Positions 53,683 through 63,050 of a stretch of DNA of 64,000 bases are shown here, one piece after another; position 1 is the first letter of the stretch; each line of letters starts with the position of its first letter. Where the stretch lies: NCBI GenBank assembly GCA_015296065.1, contig DVDU01000054.1, forward strand, positions 1-64,000. Direction: 5' to 3'. Origin of the DNA: Oscillatoriaceae cyanobacterium M33_DOE_052 (lineage in GTDB: Bacteria; Cyanobacteriota; Cyanobacteriia; Cyanobacteriales; Laspinemataceae). The notes under the pieces are model-generated. The model was not told the DNA's origin and ran no database searches. It worked only from the letters and a program-made list of their open reading frames with translations. The position numbers were made by a program, and so were the translations under genes.

Positions 53683-54906
53683 TCACTTATTATTAACTTC
53701 CGTCACCCGCCAGTTCAACTTCAAATTCAGCCAAAAATTCCAAAAAGTCACAATGCCAATAGCAATCAAATTGGCCAGATAGCGATTAATCCCCAGCAAA
53801 TTAAACAACAAATTTAAAATTAACACATTTAAAATCACCCCAGCCAAACATATAACATTAAATTTCAGCAACCGTTTAAACCGTTTCCGCCATCCCCGCT
53901 GATGACCAGACATATCCGCAAAAGTCCAGGCATCATTCCACAAAAAATTATTCACGATACCCGCTTCAGCGGCGATAATTTTACTGCGAGTCAAACCCCA
54001 AGCCAGAGTGCTGGGGTCACTGAGGAGATAGAAAACCACCATATCCACAAAAACGCCACTAAAACCCACTAAACCGTAGCGCCAGAACCGGTCAAAATGC
54101 CATAAATCTAAGCGTAAACGCACCAAATGCCCCAGATACTCTACATATTGCTTCCATGTCACCTTACTTTCCCCGGCTTGACGCTCTTGGAACACATAAC
54201 CCACCTCAGCAATTGGCCCGATATTACCCCGCCCGATCGTTTCAATCAGAATTTTATACCCCAGGGGATTCATAGTTTTGCCTGCAATTGCCTCCCGACG
54301 CACCATAAAATAACCGCTCATCGGGTCTGATACTCTGCCAATTACTCCTGGTAACACGATTAAACCCAGAGTTTGCGCGCCCCGCGACAAAACCCGGCGG
54401 ATAAAACTCCAATCGCTGACGCCGCCGCCTTCTATATGACGACTAGCTAATACTAAATCGGCGCCATTGTCCACAGCATCAAGCATTTGGAATAATACTT
54501 CTGGCGGATGCTGTAAATCGGCATCGATAACCCCTAAAATTTCTCCTTTGGCTGCCTGCCAACCCCTGATTACTGCTGTGGATAAACCCCTTTCTTGTTG
54601 GCGGCGCATTACCCGCAATTGGGGATATTCAGGCATCAGAGCTTGGGCTACTTCCCAAGTTCGATCGGGACTGTTATCATCCACAACAATTAACTCATAC
54701 TTACCCGGCATTCGCCCATCTAATAGGCTAGTTAATTTCTCCACCATTGCCGGGATATTTTTACTTTCTTGATAAGTCGGCAAAATCAAGGAAAACTCAA
54801 TCTTTGTCTGGGCATTTTTTGGTAAAAGGGAAATTTGCAGTGGTGTGGTTAAATCCGGTTCTGCAAGCAGCGGATTTTCTGGGGTTTGAGCAGGCTCGAA
54901 ATTCAT
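53683..54906 (-). CDS. family 2 glycosyltransferase fused to a GtrA-like membrane domain
   Basis: A 407-residue protein. Residues about 35-260 are a dolichol-phosphate-mannose-synthase-like GT2 domain: FSLILPTYQESKNIPAMVEKL, VVDDNSPDRTW (75-85 region, the DxD-like diphosphate site) and GVIDADLQHPPEVL. Residues about 275-400 are a GtrA-like domain with four spans (RYGLVGFSGVFVDMVVFYLL, NVICLAGVILNVLILNLLFNL). Such fusions transfer a sugar to polyprenyl phosphate and flip it for surface glycan or glycoprotein assembly. It is transcribed in the same direction as the GT39-like gene upstream, which would use polyprenyl-linked sugars, so the two may work in one pathway. Confidence 0.9.
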   Translation of the reverse strand: MNFEPAQTPENPLLAEPDLTTPLQISLLPKNAQTKIEFSLILPTYQESKNIPAMVEKLTSLLDGRMPGKYELIVVDDNSPDRTWEVAQALMPEYPQLRVMRRQQERGLSTAVIRGWQAAKGEILGVIDADLQHPPEVLFQMLDAVDNGADLVLASRHIEGGGVSDWSFIRRVLSRGAQTLGLIVLPGVIGRVSDPMSGYFMVRREAIAGKTMNPLGYKILIETIGRGNIGPIAEVGYVFQERQAGESKVTWKQYVEYLGHLVRLRLDLWHFDRFWRYGLVGFSGVFVDMVVFYLLSDPSTLAWGLTRSKIIAAEAGIVNNFLWNDAWTFADMSGHQRGWRKRFKRLLKFNVICLAGVILNVLILNLLFNLLGINRYLANLIAIGIVTFWNFWLNLKLNWRVTEVNNK

Positions 54907-54950
54907 GGTAGATATTTCTCCTTAAATTATTTGATAAATGGTTTGTAGTT

Positions 54951-55076
54951 GGGCTTTAGCCCTCTTCAATTCACGAAACACCACTGGTTTGTAGTCTATA
55001 TTCGTAGGGTGGGCATGATCCTGCCCACCCTAATGGTCATTTGTCAAGGGACAAAGGACAAATGACCAATGACAAA
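54951..55076. repeat. inverted repeats between the two glycosyltransferase genes
   Basis: GTAGTTGGGCTTTAGCCCTC (54951 on, related to 34074-34161), a hairpin TAGGGTGGGCA (55005-55015)/TGCCCACCCTA (55022-55032), and GGACAAA/TTTGTCA heptads (55037-55076). Confidence 0.75.
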
Positions 55077-55077
55077 T

Positions 55078-56838
55078 TCACTGATAAACGCTAACAGTAA
55101 ATTCATCTAAATTCATCGTGCCCAAGAGATGTTGGCGGTTTTGCAGTTGAAAGCGAGAGCTGAGAACCGCTTCAATTTCGCTTTTTTCCTCTGGTGTAGT
55201 GGGAGCCGACCAGAGAGGATTAAAACTATCTAACCACATAACTCTCTGGTAGGTGGGGACTGTCTCCTGTGACGACTCGGTGAGGACTTTTGCCAGAGAT
55301 GATGGCAGGTTTTTTGCTTCTGCGGCTAGCAATTTAACTGGCATTTCCGGTGGGATATAGTATGCTAGGCGCATGATATGGCCCCAGGCTTTGGAATTGA
55401 GGGCAATTAATGTGGGGGTATTGGGTGCAGCGGCGACGGTGGCGGCGATTTGGTGGAAAATCTGCCGCTGGCGGAAGCTGAAATCCCCCACGCTTATCCC
55501 CAAATACAATAACAGTAAAACCGCCGCCGCAACTTGTCCCCAGGGATGAGGAGTTTTGTGTAGGCAAACACAAATTAGCAGCAAACATCCGGGGAGGATG
55601 TAGATAGCGCTACGGCCCCAACCGAAACCAACAGTATATTTGCCGCTGGCGATGTCAATAGTTAAAGCCAGCAGGAGGGGAAAAATGCCCAAAAGTAGCG
55701 CTAGAGTAAGGAGGCGTTTTTCTCCTTGACGCCACACCCTGATACTGGCAACGATGAGAAGGCCGATCGCCCCTGCACCCGCCACCGTCGCCGCCACCCC
55801 GGGTAAACTGGTAATCCAATCGCCCCATAATAGTTGAATCCCCAAAGTATTGGCCACATCCTGCAGGTGTTTGAGCATCGCTGCCATTACCCCATCTGGG
55901 GCATTAAACCTGCCAAAATCAGCATTACGCAGTTGCTGTCTGGTCCCCCACAGTCCCCAAGGAATCGCCAAAACCACCCCTGCACCCATCCGCAACCCAT
56001 GTTGCCACCATCGCCGCCGGTCCAGGAACAAAACCACAGCCGCAAGGGCAATTAACCAAAAAGCGAATAGATATAATGTCATGCAGCCAGCGGCGACGGC
56101 CAAAATGAGGACAACTGTCCAGATGATTTGTCCTTGGTCATGTTTCTCCTCCCCCCCTTTCAAAGGGGGGTAGGGGGGATGGGGGGAGGGTTCTAAGGAG
56201 GATGCCTTATCATTTGACTGGTTCCCAGGGACTTTTGACCAATCACCAACTGTTTTAATAATTTCCAAAAGAGCCCAAGCGCTCAAGGTGGTCCACAGCA
56301 CCACCGGACCGTACATCCGCAAATTCAGGGAGTGAAATAGATAAAAGGGGTTCGTGGCGAACAAGGCGGCGAGGAGGAGTCCGCCGCGATGTCCCAGCAG
56401 GTTTTTGCCTAACCCATAGGCGGAGACAATGGCTCCCCCACTCAGTAACATCCCGATACTGCGTTGTGCCGCTTCGCCATTACCAAACAGGCGTAACCAC
56501 AGATGCTGAGTCAGATAAAACAATGGCGGATGGGGTTCGCCACCAGCTAGTCCCCGCAGGAGGTTGACGATCGTCCTCACCGGAGCAAAAAAACTCGCTT
56601 CGGCAGGCAAACTCAGGAGGCGATGGAAGTCCGCAAGGGTAACTGGGGTGTCTCCGGGGGTGTAGTAGGCGATTTTTTGCCCAGAAGACAGGAGCAAAGA
56701 TAAGACCTCATCGTACCAAAACTCGCGGCTGCCCAAGTTCAGACAGCGCAGGAGTATCCCCAGAGCAATGGCGATGAGGAAAAAATACTCTGGAGTGAGG
56801 CGCTGTTTGATGGTTGGTGGGGATAAGTCTTGATTCAT
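55078..56838 (-). CDS. GT39-like (PMT family) membrane glycosyltransferase
   Basis: A 586-residue multi-spanning protein of the PMT/ArnT GT-C superfamily. The first luminal loop carries FWYDEVLSLLLS (about 36-47, with the catalytic-type Asp-Glu), and GEPHPPLFYLTQHLWLRLFG (about 100-119) is a family hallmark. About eleven further spans follow (GGLLLAALFATNPFYLFHSLNLRMYG). Such enzymes transfer sugars from polyprenyl phosphate to proteins, lipids or glycans. Around residues 217-231 the protein contains SPHPPYPPLKGGEEKHDQG, encoded by an intergenic-type CCCCCCTTTCAAAGG repeat that sits in frame in a cytoplasmic loop, so the protein is about 20 residues longer than it would otherwise be. Acceptor unknown. 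Confidence 0.85.
   Translation of the reverse strand: MNQDLSPPTIKQRLTPEYFFLIAIALGILLRCLNLGSREFWYDEVLSLLLSSGQKIAYYTPGDTPVTLADFHRLLSLPAEASFFAPVRTIVNLLRGLAGGEPHPPLFYLTQHLWLRLFGNGEAAQRSIGMLLSGGAIVSAYGLGKNLLGHRGGLLLAALFATNPFYLFHSLNLRMYGPVVLWTTLSAWALLEIIKTVGDWSKVPGNQSNDKASSLEPSPHPPYPPLKGGEEKHDQGQIIWTVVLILAVAAGCMTLYLFAFWLIALAAVVLFLDRRRWWQHGLRMGAGVVLAIPWGLWGTRQQLRNADFGRFNAPDGVMAAMLKHLQDVANTLGIQLLWGDWITSLPGVAATVAGAGAIGLLIVASIRVWRQGEKRLLTLALLLGIFPLLLALTIDIASGKYTVGFGWGRSAIYILPGCLLLICVCLHKTPHPWGQVAAAVLLLLYLGISVGDFSFRQRQIFHQIAATVAAAPNTPTLIALNSKAWGHIMRLAYYIPPEMPVKLLAAEAKNLPSSLAKVLTESSQETVPTYQRVMWLDSFNPLWSAPTTPEEKSEIEAVLSSRFQLQNRQHLLGTMNLDEFTVSVYQ
56145..56190. repeat. in-frame dispersed repeat inside the GT39-like gene
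   Basis: CTCCCCCCCTTTCAAAGG followed by GGGGTAGGGGGGATGGGG is a sequence normally seen in cyanobacterial intergenic DNA. Here it is read through in frame, contributing HPPYPPLKGGEE to the protein. Confidence 0.8.
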
Positions 56839-56927
56839 GGTAGTTTGTATTCATAGCTGTGGCGATGTAGGTGCCGGTTTCGGGAGCCCCTACGACTATC
56901 AGCTTGTACCTTTTTTGCCCTGAACCA

Positions 56928-58076
56928 ATGCCAAGGGTTATCTTAACTGTAGATGCGATTCTCTGCCGAGCCCTTGCTGGTGAGGATTTGTCTGTGGATG
57001 AGGGAGTAGCGCTGCTGCACCAAACTACCCCGGAAGAAATTGCCGCCATACGCTCTGCGGCTGACGAACTGCGCCACCGGCAAGCTGGCGACACCGTGAC
57101 CTACGTTATCAACCGCAATATCAACTTTACCAATATCTGCGAGCAGCACTGTAGTTTTTGTGCCTTTCGGCGGGATGCGGATGAAGCGGGGGCATTTTGG
57201 CTTTCCACCGCCAACATCTTGGAAAAAGCCGCCGAGGCGGTCCGTTTCGGTGCTACGGAAATCTGTATGCAGGGGGGTTTGAACCCAGAAGCTCGGGTAA
57301 ACGGCTCTTCCCTATCCTATTACTTGCAGTTGGTACGGACAATCAAAGATGAGTTTCCCCAGTTGCACCTCCACGCTTTTTCTCCTCAAGAGGTGGAGTT
57401 TATCGCCAGATTGGATAATTTGAGTTGGGAGCAAGTCATCGGAGCCTTGCGGGATGCGGGGGTGGGTTCAATGCCAGGAACGGCGGCGGAAGTGCTTGAT
57501 GATAGAGTCCGCCGCATCATCTGCCCAGAAAAAATCGACGCTGCCACCTGGCGAGAAATCATCTCCACCGCGCACAGACTGGGAATGCCTACTACCAGTA
57601 CCATGCTCTGCGGTCATATTGAAACCCCCCAAGAGCAGATCGAGCATTTGGCACAACTACGGCAAATGCAGGAAACTGCCTTATCTCAAGGATATGGGGG
57701 GCGCATTACAGAATTTATCTTTTTGCCCTTTGTGGGGGAGCAGGCCCCGGCTCCCCTGCGGCGTCGGGTGGGGAGGGACCAGCCGGACTTGGATACTTGC
57801 CTCCTCCTCACGGCGGTGGCTCGCATCTTTTTGGGCAACTGCATCCCCAACCACCAACCCAGTTGGGTGAAACTGGGTTTAGAAGGTGCTACCACGGCTC
57901 TAACTTGGGGTTGTAATGATATTGGTGGGACTTTGATGGAAGAACATATTACGACGATGGCTGGGGCGCGGGGGGGAACTTGTATGACGCCCGATCGGCT
58001 CCAAGCTGCCATCAGCTCCCTTGCGCGTCCCCACCAGCAGCGGGACACCTTATATAGATATGTGGCCAGCCGCTGA
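56928..58076 (+). CDS. cofH: CofH, F0 (deazaflavin) synthase subunit, radical SAM
   Basis: A 382-residue radical SAM enzyme that joins a tyrosine-derived radical to 5-amino-6-ribitylaminouracil on the way to the deazaflavin F0. The cluster motif is Cys71-x3-Cys75-x2-Cys78 ([10 protein letters not shown]). [10 protein letters not shown] (about 108-117) and [10 protein letters not shown] match CofH rather than CofG or Mqn[12 protein letters not shown] is also conserved. The ATG at 56928 precedes the family-type N-terminus; the frame is open further upstream to a GTG at 56871. CofG is not in the window. In cyanobacteria F0 serves as the antenna of some photolyases. The gene diverges from the GT39 gene with a very short spacer. 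Confidence 0.9.
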   Translation: MPRVILTVDAILCRALAGEDLSVDEGVALLHQTTPEEIAAIRSAADELRHRQAGDTVTYVINRNINFTNICEQHCSFCAFRRDADEAGAFWLSTANILEKAAEAVRFGATEICMQGGLNPEARVNGSSLSYYLQLVRTIKDEFPQLHLHAFSPQEVEFIARLDNLSWEQVIGALRDAGVGSMPGTAAEVLDDRVRRIICPEKIDAATWREIISTAHRLGMPTTSTMLCGHIETPQEQIEHLAQLRQMQETALSQGYGGRITEFIFLPFVGEQAPAPLRRRVGRDQPDLDTCLLLTAVARIFLGNCIPNHQPSWVKLGLEGATTALTWGCNDIGGTLMEEHITTMAGARGGTCMTPDRLQAAISSLARPHQQRDTLYRYVASR

Positions 58077-58298
58077 TGGCTGCATATTTCCATGAGATTC
58101 TTCGTTGCCATCAAAATCATATGCTATGATGGGAAACTGCCTCCCAAACCAGCCATTTTGACTGGGGAGCGAGAAGGTTTTTCTGCAGCCAAGGAGAGCG
58201 GCAATTCACCCGCCCCGCTTTCCTGTCACCGGCGGTAGGGCCTGGAAAACCAGGGCACCCTGCTGAAGAAGGCGGGGGTATCTAGCGGGAAAAATGCG

Positions 58299-58658
58299 AT
58301 GAAAGCTCAGGAAATCATCCGCTCCCTTGAACAGGAGCAGTTAAAGACAGATCTGCCTGTAATTTACGTGGGCGATACAGTGCGCGTCGCCGTGAAAATT
58401 CAAGAAGGCAACAAAGAAAGGATCCAGCCCTATGAGGGGACCGTGATTGCCATGCGCAATGGGGGGATTAACGAAACCATCACCGTCCGCCGCATCTTCC
58501 AAGGTGTGGGGGTGGAGAGGGTGTTTTTAATCCACTCGCCTCGGATCGATAGTATTCAGGTAATCCGGCGCGGGAAAACCCGCCGTGCTAAGCTATACTA
58601 TCTGAGAAACCGTGTTGGTAAGGCGACCCGGATCAAGCAGCGGTTCGATCGCCGCTAG
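58299..58658 (+). CDS. rplS: 50S ribosomal protein L19
   Basis: A 119-residue ribosomal protein with the family signature [28 protein letters not shown] (about 24-51) and [36 protein letters not shown]. It sits at the 30S-50S interface. Length is normal. The 220-base leader after cofH (58080-58298) is GC-rich and highly self-complementary (for example TCACCGGCGG, GCCTGGAAAACCAGGGCACC), so control by an RNA structure is plausible, but I recognise no known motif. Confidence 0.97.
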   Translation: MKAQEIIRSLEQEQLKTDLPVIYVGDTVRVAVKIQEGNKERIQPYEGTVIAMRNGGINETITVRRIFQGVGVERVFLIHSPRIDSIQVIRRGKTRRAKLYYLRNRVGKATRIKQRFDRR

Positions 58659-58936
58659 GCGATGCTAGCGCCAGGGGCACCTGGGGCAGACAAAATCCTT
58701 ACCGAGGCAAAGCCTGACCCCTGATGGGCTAGGGGTTTGACCCAAAAATTAATCCCGTCAGGCTTCGCCCCTACTCACCCCCAGACGGCAATCAACCAGA
58801 TAGCTTAAGGGCATTCTGACCCCAAATCTGGGAAGGCGGGCAAAAAAAAACTGGTTTGGCAAACAAACAGTTGACAGCAGAGCGCCTTCAGTATAGAATC
58901 ATAAGGAAGGGTTAATTAAATCCCAATTAACCGCGT
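58659..58936. other. gene-free spacer before tRNA-Trp
   Basis: 278 bases with dispersed repeat pieces (GGCTTCGCCCCTAC type) and AT-rich DNA towards the tRNA. The tRNA promoter is expected here: TTGACAG (58870-58876) and TATAGAAT (58892-58899) are 15-16 bases apart, a reasonable sigma-70-type pair about 35 bases before the tRNA. Confidence 0.5.
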
Positions 58937-59009
58937 GCGCTCTTAGTTCAGTTGGTAGAACGCAGGTCTCCAAAACCTGATGTCGGGGGTTCAAGTCCTC
59001 CAGGGCGCG
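58937..59009 (+). tRNA. trnW: tRNA-Trp (anticodon CCA)
   Basis: A complete cloverleaf: acceptor GCGCTCT (58937-58943) with AGGGCGC (59002-59008), D-stem GTTC/GAAC, anticodon stem CAGGT/ACCTG with loop CTCCAAA giving anticodon CCA, T-stem and TTCAAGT loop, discriminator G at 59009. CCA end not encoded. It precedes secE, the usual cyanobacterial and bacterial order. Confidence 0.95.
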
Positions 59010-59610
59010 CTGAACCATAAACCTGGTAGGGGCAGCCCTCCGAGGCTGCCCTATGATTTCCGCAAGGATGGGTGGGGGCAGCCCGTATGGCCAGCCCCCA
59101 CTGTCTGCCCGGTCATCGAATCTAGTAGGGGCAATACGTCCGTGTGGGCGATCGCTCACCGGTAACGCCCCTACTGCCCAGAGCAACTGGGTCGATCGCC
59201 GTGTGCAACTGGGATGAAACCAGGATTTCTTCCATCCAGCAGGTTTCTCATCTCACAGGGGGTTCGTTCATCCCATCAGGGGTCATCGGCAAGACACTTT
59301 CTCACCCAAATCTACCGGGATGAAACCAGGATTTTTTCCATCTAGAAGGTTTCTCCAAGCGGTGTCAAGGCAATTGGGAATCCACTTGGTGCAGGGCAAC
59401 CACGGGGCGATCGCCCTCCAGATCCAGAAATCATCCCGAATTGATGCAGAGGCAATTGATCAATTGCCCCTACTGGGGACGGGTGAAGATGCTAGCGCAA
59501 TGCCAGCGGGGCGATCCAATTGAGAGTCTGGGTGTGGATAATGATGGGCAAGAGGACTTGAGCCAACAAGACTGATAAAAACTGGATTTTAGGGGGAACA
59601 GATAACAATT
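59010..59610. repeat. 601-base repeat-rich spacer upstream of secE
   Basis: Several palindromic pieces (GGGGCAGCCCTCCGAGGCTG at 59029 on; GTAGGGGCAATACG...CGCCCCTAC, 59124-59174) and a 39-base direct repeat (59211-59249 and 59317-59355, three mismatches, beginning GGGATGAAACCAGGATTT). No gene is supported. The secE promoter should lie in the last 100-150 bases. Confidence 0.6.
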
Positions 59611-59832
59611 GTGGCCAAGAAAAACTCAGCGGAAGTGGAACAGACAGCAACCGGATTTAGCCCGGGCAAGTTTGTAGAGGAAACGAAAGAAGAACTCGCC
59701 AAGGTCGTTTGGCCATCCCGACAGCAGGTAATCGGCGAATCTACGGCGGTACTGCTGATGGTGATCCTTGTGGCCAGCGCGATTTATTTGATAGATAATT
59801 TCTTTACTTGGGCAGCTACAAAGGTGTTCTGA
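59611..59832 (+). CDS. secE: preprotein translocase subunit SecE
   Basis: A 73-residue single-span translocon subunit. The cytoplasmic amphipathic helix KFVEETKEELAKVVWPSRQQV (about 20-40) is the SecE signature, followed by one membrane span (about 45-68, AVLLMVILVASAIYLIDNFF). The start is GTG 59611 preceded by GGGGGAAC. It clamps SecY in the plasma or thylakoid membrane. It overlaps nusG by one base (TGATG). Confidence 0.95.
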   Translation: MAKKNSAEVEQTATGFSPGKFVEETKEELAKVVWPSRQQVIGESTAVLLMVILVASAIYLIDNFFTWAATKVF

Positions 59833-60470
59833 TGACTTTGTCTTCGGAAAAATACCCCTATCAACCTCAACAGGAAGAAAGGGACGAGCCACAAGATATA
59901 GCTCCGGATGAGGGGCGGTGGTACGCGGTACAGGTGGCCTCGGGCTGCGAAAAGCGGGTGAAAACTAACTTGGAGCAGCGGATTAAAACCCTGGACGTGG
60001 CCGATCGGATCTTCCAGATTGAGATTCCTCAAGTTGCTGCAGTCAAAATTCGCAAGGATGGGAAACGGATGCCCACGGAAGAAAAAGTATTTCCGGGGTA
60101 TGTTCTTGTCCAAATGGCGATGGATGATGAAACCTGGCAGGTTGTCAAAAATACCCCCCACGTGATTAACTTTGTTGGGGCGGAACAAAAACGCCGCTAC
60201 GGCAAGGGAAGAGGTCACGTTAAACCGGTGCCTCTTTCTAATGCTGAGGTAGAACGCATCTTCAGGCAGCAAGAGGAAGCCGAGCCCATCGTGAAAACGG
60301 TGATGGCGCCGGGAGATAAAATCTCCGTGGTGTCCGGTCCGTTCCAGGACTTTGATGGCGAGGTCATCGAGGTGAGCCCCGAACGGAGTAAGCTAAAGGC
60401 ACTCCTCTCGATCTTCGGGAGGGATACGCCTGTAGAACTTGAGTTCAATCAAGTGCGCAAACTGAATTGA
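59832..60470 (+). CDS. nusG: transcription termination/antitermination protein NusG
   Basis: A 212-residue elongation factor. The ATG shares its A with the secE TGA stop, so translation is coupled. The NGN domain covers about residues 30-145 (RWYAVQVASGCEKRVKTNLEQ, FPGYVLVQMAMDDETWQVVKNTP) and the KOW domain about 158-212 (VMAPGDKISVVSGPFQDFDGEVIEV). A 28-residue acidic N-terminal extension is usual in cyanobacteria. It binds RNA polymerase and links it to Rho or the ribosome. It is followed by rplK 19 bases later. Confidence 0.97.
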   Translation: MTLSSEKYPYQPQQEERDEPQDIAPDEGRWYAVQVASGCEKRVKTNLEQRIKTLDVADRIFQIEIPQVAAVKIRKDGKRMPTEEKVFPGYVLVQMAMDDETWQVVKNTPHVINFVGAEQKRRYGKGRGHVKPVPLSNAEVERIFRQQEEAEPIVKTVMAPGDKISVVSGPFQDFDGEVIEVSPERSKLKALLSIFGRDTPVELEFNQVRKLN

Positions 60471-60489
60471 AGCAACGATCGTGCAGTAA

Positions 60490-60915
60490 ATGGCAAAAAA
60501 AGTTGTAACGACGATTAAGTTGGCCATCCAAGCAGGGAAGGCCAACCCAGCGCCCCCTATAGGTCCGGCGCTCGGTCAGCACGGCGTCAATATTATGATG
60601 TTCTGCAAAGAATATAACGCCAGAACCGCTGACCAAGTGGGCTTAGTGGTGCCGGTGGAAATCACCGTATATGAAGACCGCAGTTTCAGCTTTGTGCTGA
60701 AAACTCCCCCCGCATCGGTGCTGATTCGCAAGGCAGCGGGCATCGAACGGGGTTCGGGAGAGTCGAATCGGAAGAAAGTAGGGTCGATTACTCGCGCCCA
60801 GTTGCAGGAAATCGCCCAAACCAAAATGCCGGACTTGAATGCTAATGACATTGATGCGGCAATGCGCATCGTGGAAGGCACGGCCCGGAATATGGGAGTA
60901 GGGATCGCGGATTAA
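60490..60915 (+). CDS. rplK: 50S ribosomal protein L11
   Basis: A 141-residue protein: [40 protein letters not shown] is the L11 N-terminal domain with its proline-rich turn, and the C-terminal rRNA-binding domain ends [26 protein letters not shown]. It forms part of the factor-binding stalk base. Normal length. It is in the conserved order nusG-rplK-rplA, with rplA 52 bases downstream. Confidence 0.97.
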   Translation: MAKKVVTTIKLAIQAGKANPAPPIGPALGQHGVNIMMFCKEYNARTADQVGLVVPVEITVYEDRSFSFVLKTPPASVLIRKAAGIERGSGESNRKKVGSITRAQLQEIAQTKMPDLNANDIDAAMRIVEGTARNMGVGIAD

Positions 60916-60967
60916 AACAGAGGCTAAGGGGGAGAGATCATCTCGCTAGCCACCCCAGGAGAGAAAA

Positions 60968-61684
60968 ATGCCGAAAAAAGTATCGAAAAGACTGCAAGAA
61001 TTACAGAAAAAGGTGGAAGAACGGGCTTACGATCCGTTGGAAGCCATGAAACTGCTCAAGGAAACCGCCACGGCTAAGTTTACGGAATCAGCCGAAGCTC
61101 ACATCCGCCTAGGTATTGACCCGAAATACACGGACCAGCAACTGCGCACCACGGTTACTTACCCCAAAGGCACCGGCCAAACCGTGCGGGTGGCAGTGAT
61201 CGCCCGGGGCGAAAAGGTGCAAGAAGCTACCGCCGCCGGAGCTGATATCGCCGGGTCTGAGGAGTTGATTGATGAAATCCAAAAAGGCCGGATGGACTTT
61301 GATAAGCTGATTGCGACGCCGGATGTGATGCCGATGGTGGCAAAATTGGGTAAGTTGCTCGGCCCTCGGGGCTTGATGCCTTCCCCTAAAGGTGGTACAG
61401 TAACTTTTGACCTGCCACAGGCGATCGCGGAGTTCAAAGGTGGTAAACTAGAATTCCGTGCCGATCGCACGGGCATCGTCCATATTTTGTTTGGCAAGGC
61501 ATCCTTTTCTGCCGAGGATTTACTGGTTAACCTCAAAGCACTCCAAGAGTGCGTCGATCGCAACCGACCCTCCGGCGCCAAAGGCCGCTACTGGCGCACC
61601 CTCTATGTCAGCGCCACGATGGGTCCGTCCATCCAAGTGGATATCTCCACCCTCCGCGACCTGAAAATGAGTGAAGCCGCTTAG
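60968..61684 (+). CDS. rplA: 50S ribosomal protein L1
   Basis: A 238-residue two-domain protein of the L1 stalk. Signatures are the N-terminal [33 protein letters not shown] and the central [30 protein letters not shown] lies 7-8 bases before ATG. L1 often represses its own operon by binding the messenger; I cannot confirm a site here. A heptad repeat block follows the stop codon directly. Confidence 0.97.
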   Translation: MPKKVSKRLQELQKKVEERAYDPLEAMKLLKETATAKFTESAEAHIRLGIDPKYTDQQLRTTVTYPKGTGQTVRVAVIARGEKVQEATAAGADIAGSEELIDEIQKGRMDFDKLIATPDVMPMVAKLGKLLGPRGLMPSPKGGTVTFDLPQAIAEFKGGKLEFRADRTGIVHILFGKASFSAEDLLVNLKALQECVDRNRPSGAKGRYWRTLYVSATMGPSIQVDISTLRDLKMSEAA

Positions 61685-61760
61685 TGACAATTAATAATTG
61701 ACAATTGACAATTGACAATTGATAATTATCAATTATCAATTATCAATTATTAATTCAAAC
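61685..61760. repeat. AATTGAC / TAATTATC heptad inverted repeat
   Basis: Direct TGACAAT units (61688-61718) are followed by complementary TATCAAT units (61724-61750), forming a long AT-rich hairpin between rplA and the L10 leader. The same element is at 38732-38790. Confidence 0.85.
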
Positions 61761-61784
61761 CACCTTGGACAAATGACAAACTAA

Positions 61785-61945
61785 ATACCCGCAGCCGGAG
61801 ACAGCAGGTGCCTTTAGAGGCTTAATTCCCTGCCGAGGTTAGCAGGCGATCGTACCCGAAACAGCCTTGGCGCTATTGCCGAGGTAGCAAGGGGACGCCA
61901 TGCACCTCCGGCTCTTCGGCTGGGGGTTTTTGATTGTCAGGAGGA
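61785..61945 (+). ncRNA. ribosomal protein L10 leader RNA (rplJ-rplL autoregulation)
   Basis: The segment GCAGCCGGAGACAGCAGGTGC (from 61791) pairs with GCACCTCCGGCT (61902-61913), enclosing internal hairpins with AATTCCCTGCCGAGGTT and GCGCTATTGCCGAGGTAGCA. This layout matches the conserved L10 leader, where the L10-(L7/L12) complex binds to repress its own operon. GGGGGTTTTTG follows the closing arm, so attenuation by a terminator is possible. Confidence 0.75.
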
Positions 61946-62008
61946 ACGCCTAAGCAACCGGGCTAAAACCAACAATCAAAAACGACGAACCCCAGGAGGT
62001 GAAACCGT

Positions 62009-62554
62009 TTGCCCAGAAGTCTAGAAAATAAACAAGCTATTGTCGCTGACCTGAAACAGCAGTTGAGCGAGTCTCAAATGATGGTAGTCATCGACTACAA
62101 GGGACTGTCAGTGGCAGAAATCACCGATTTGCGCAGGCGGCTGCGTGCTACCGGTGCCAGTTGTCAAGTCACCAAAAACACCCTGATGCGACGGGCAGTC
62201 GAAGGTGACGAAAACTGGCAGGCAATGCAGGCACTGCTCAAAGAATCTTCTGCATTTCTTTTCCTGAAAGACGACATTGGTGGTGCCATCAAGGCATACC
62301 AAGAATTTCAAAAAGTCACCAAAAAAACCGAAGTTCGCGGTGGTGTCTTAGAAGGAAAAGCCCTGAGTGAAGCCGATGTCAAAGCCATTGGCGACCTGCC
62401 TTCCAAAGAGCAGCTCATGGCTCAAATTGCTGGTGCTATCAATGCTCTGGCCACCAAAGTTGCCGTGGGCATCAAAGAAGTGCCCGCATCCGTCGCTCGC
62501 GGTCTTCAGGCTTATGCCGACAAAGACAGCAACACCGATGGCGAAGCCGCGTAG
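62009..62554 (+). CDS. rplJ: 50S ribosomal protein L10
   Basis: A 181-residue protein. It starts with TTG at 62009, preceded by a strong AGGAGG (61993-62000), giving [16 protein letters not shown]; the weak start codon beside a strong site is consistent with controlled expression. [43 protein letters not shown] is the rRNA-binding domain, and the C-terminal helix binds L7/L12 dimers. It is located after the L10 leader. Confidence 0.96.
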   Translation: MPRSLENKQAIVADLKQQLSESQMMVVIDYKGLSVAEITDLRRRLRATGASCQVTKNTLMRRAVEGDENWQAMQALLKESSAFLFLKDDIGGAIKAYQEFQKVTKKTEVRGGVLEGKALSEADVKAIGDLPSKEQLMAQIAGAINALATKVAVGIKEVPASVARGLQAYADKDSNTDGEAA

Positions 62555-62599
62555 TGTCAACGAAAATTTCCACCTCAATTCACTTTATAGGAGTTCAGA

Positions 62600-62992
62600 A
62601 TGTCTGTTGCAACCGATGAAATTTTGGAAAAGCTAAAAACCTTGACCCTGCTGGAAGCTGCAGAACTGGTCAAGCAAATTGAAGAAACCTTCGGCGTCAG
62701 CGCCGCTGCTCCTGTGGGCGGGATGATGATGATGGCTCCGGGTGCTGCTGCTGCCGCCGCCGAACCCGAAGAAGAGAAAACCGAGTTTGACGTGATTCTC
62801 GAAGACGTACCCGCCGACAAGAAAATCGCTATCCTCAAAGTGGTACGCGCTATCACCGGTCTGGGTCTGAAGGAAGCTAAAGATTTGGTAGAATCTACTC
62901 CCAAACCCATTAAAGAAGCAGCTCCCAAAGATGCCGCTGAAGATGCCAAGAAGCAGTTGGAAGAAGCTGGTGCTAAAGTCAGCATCAAGTAG
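62600..62992 (+). CDS. rplL: 50S ribosomal protein L7/L12
   Basis: A 130-residue stalk protein. It has an N-terminal dimerisation helix ([26 protein letters not shown], 8-33), an Ala-rich hinge with [19 protein letters not shown], and a C-terminal domain ([37 protein letters not shown]) that contacts elongation factors. AGGAG precedes ATG 62600 by 8 bases. Usual length. Confidence 0.97.
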   Translation: MSVATDEILEKLKTLTLLEAAELVKQIEETFGVSAAAPVGGMMMMAPGAAAAAAEPEEEKTEFDVILEDVPADKKIAILKVVRAITGLGLKEAKDLVESTPKPIKEAAPKDAAEDAKKQLEEAGAKVSIK

Positions 62993-63025
62993 TATTTTAC
63001 TCCCTAGCGGAGTATGATTAATGTG

Positions 63026-63050
63026 AGGTGGGCATAGCCCACCTTTTTTT
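63026..63050 (+). terminator. Rho-independent terminator of the rplJ-rplL operon
   Basis: AGGTGGGC (63026-63033) pairs with GCCCACCT (63037-63044) around a three-base loop, followed by seven T residues. A textbook intrinsic terminator 34 bases after the rplL stop. Confidence 0.9.
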
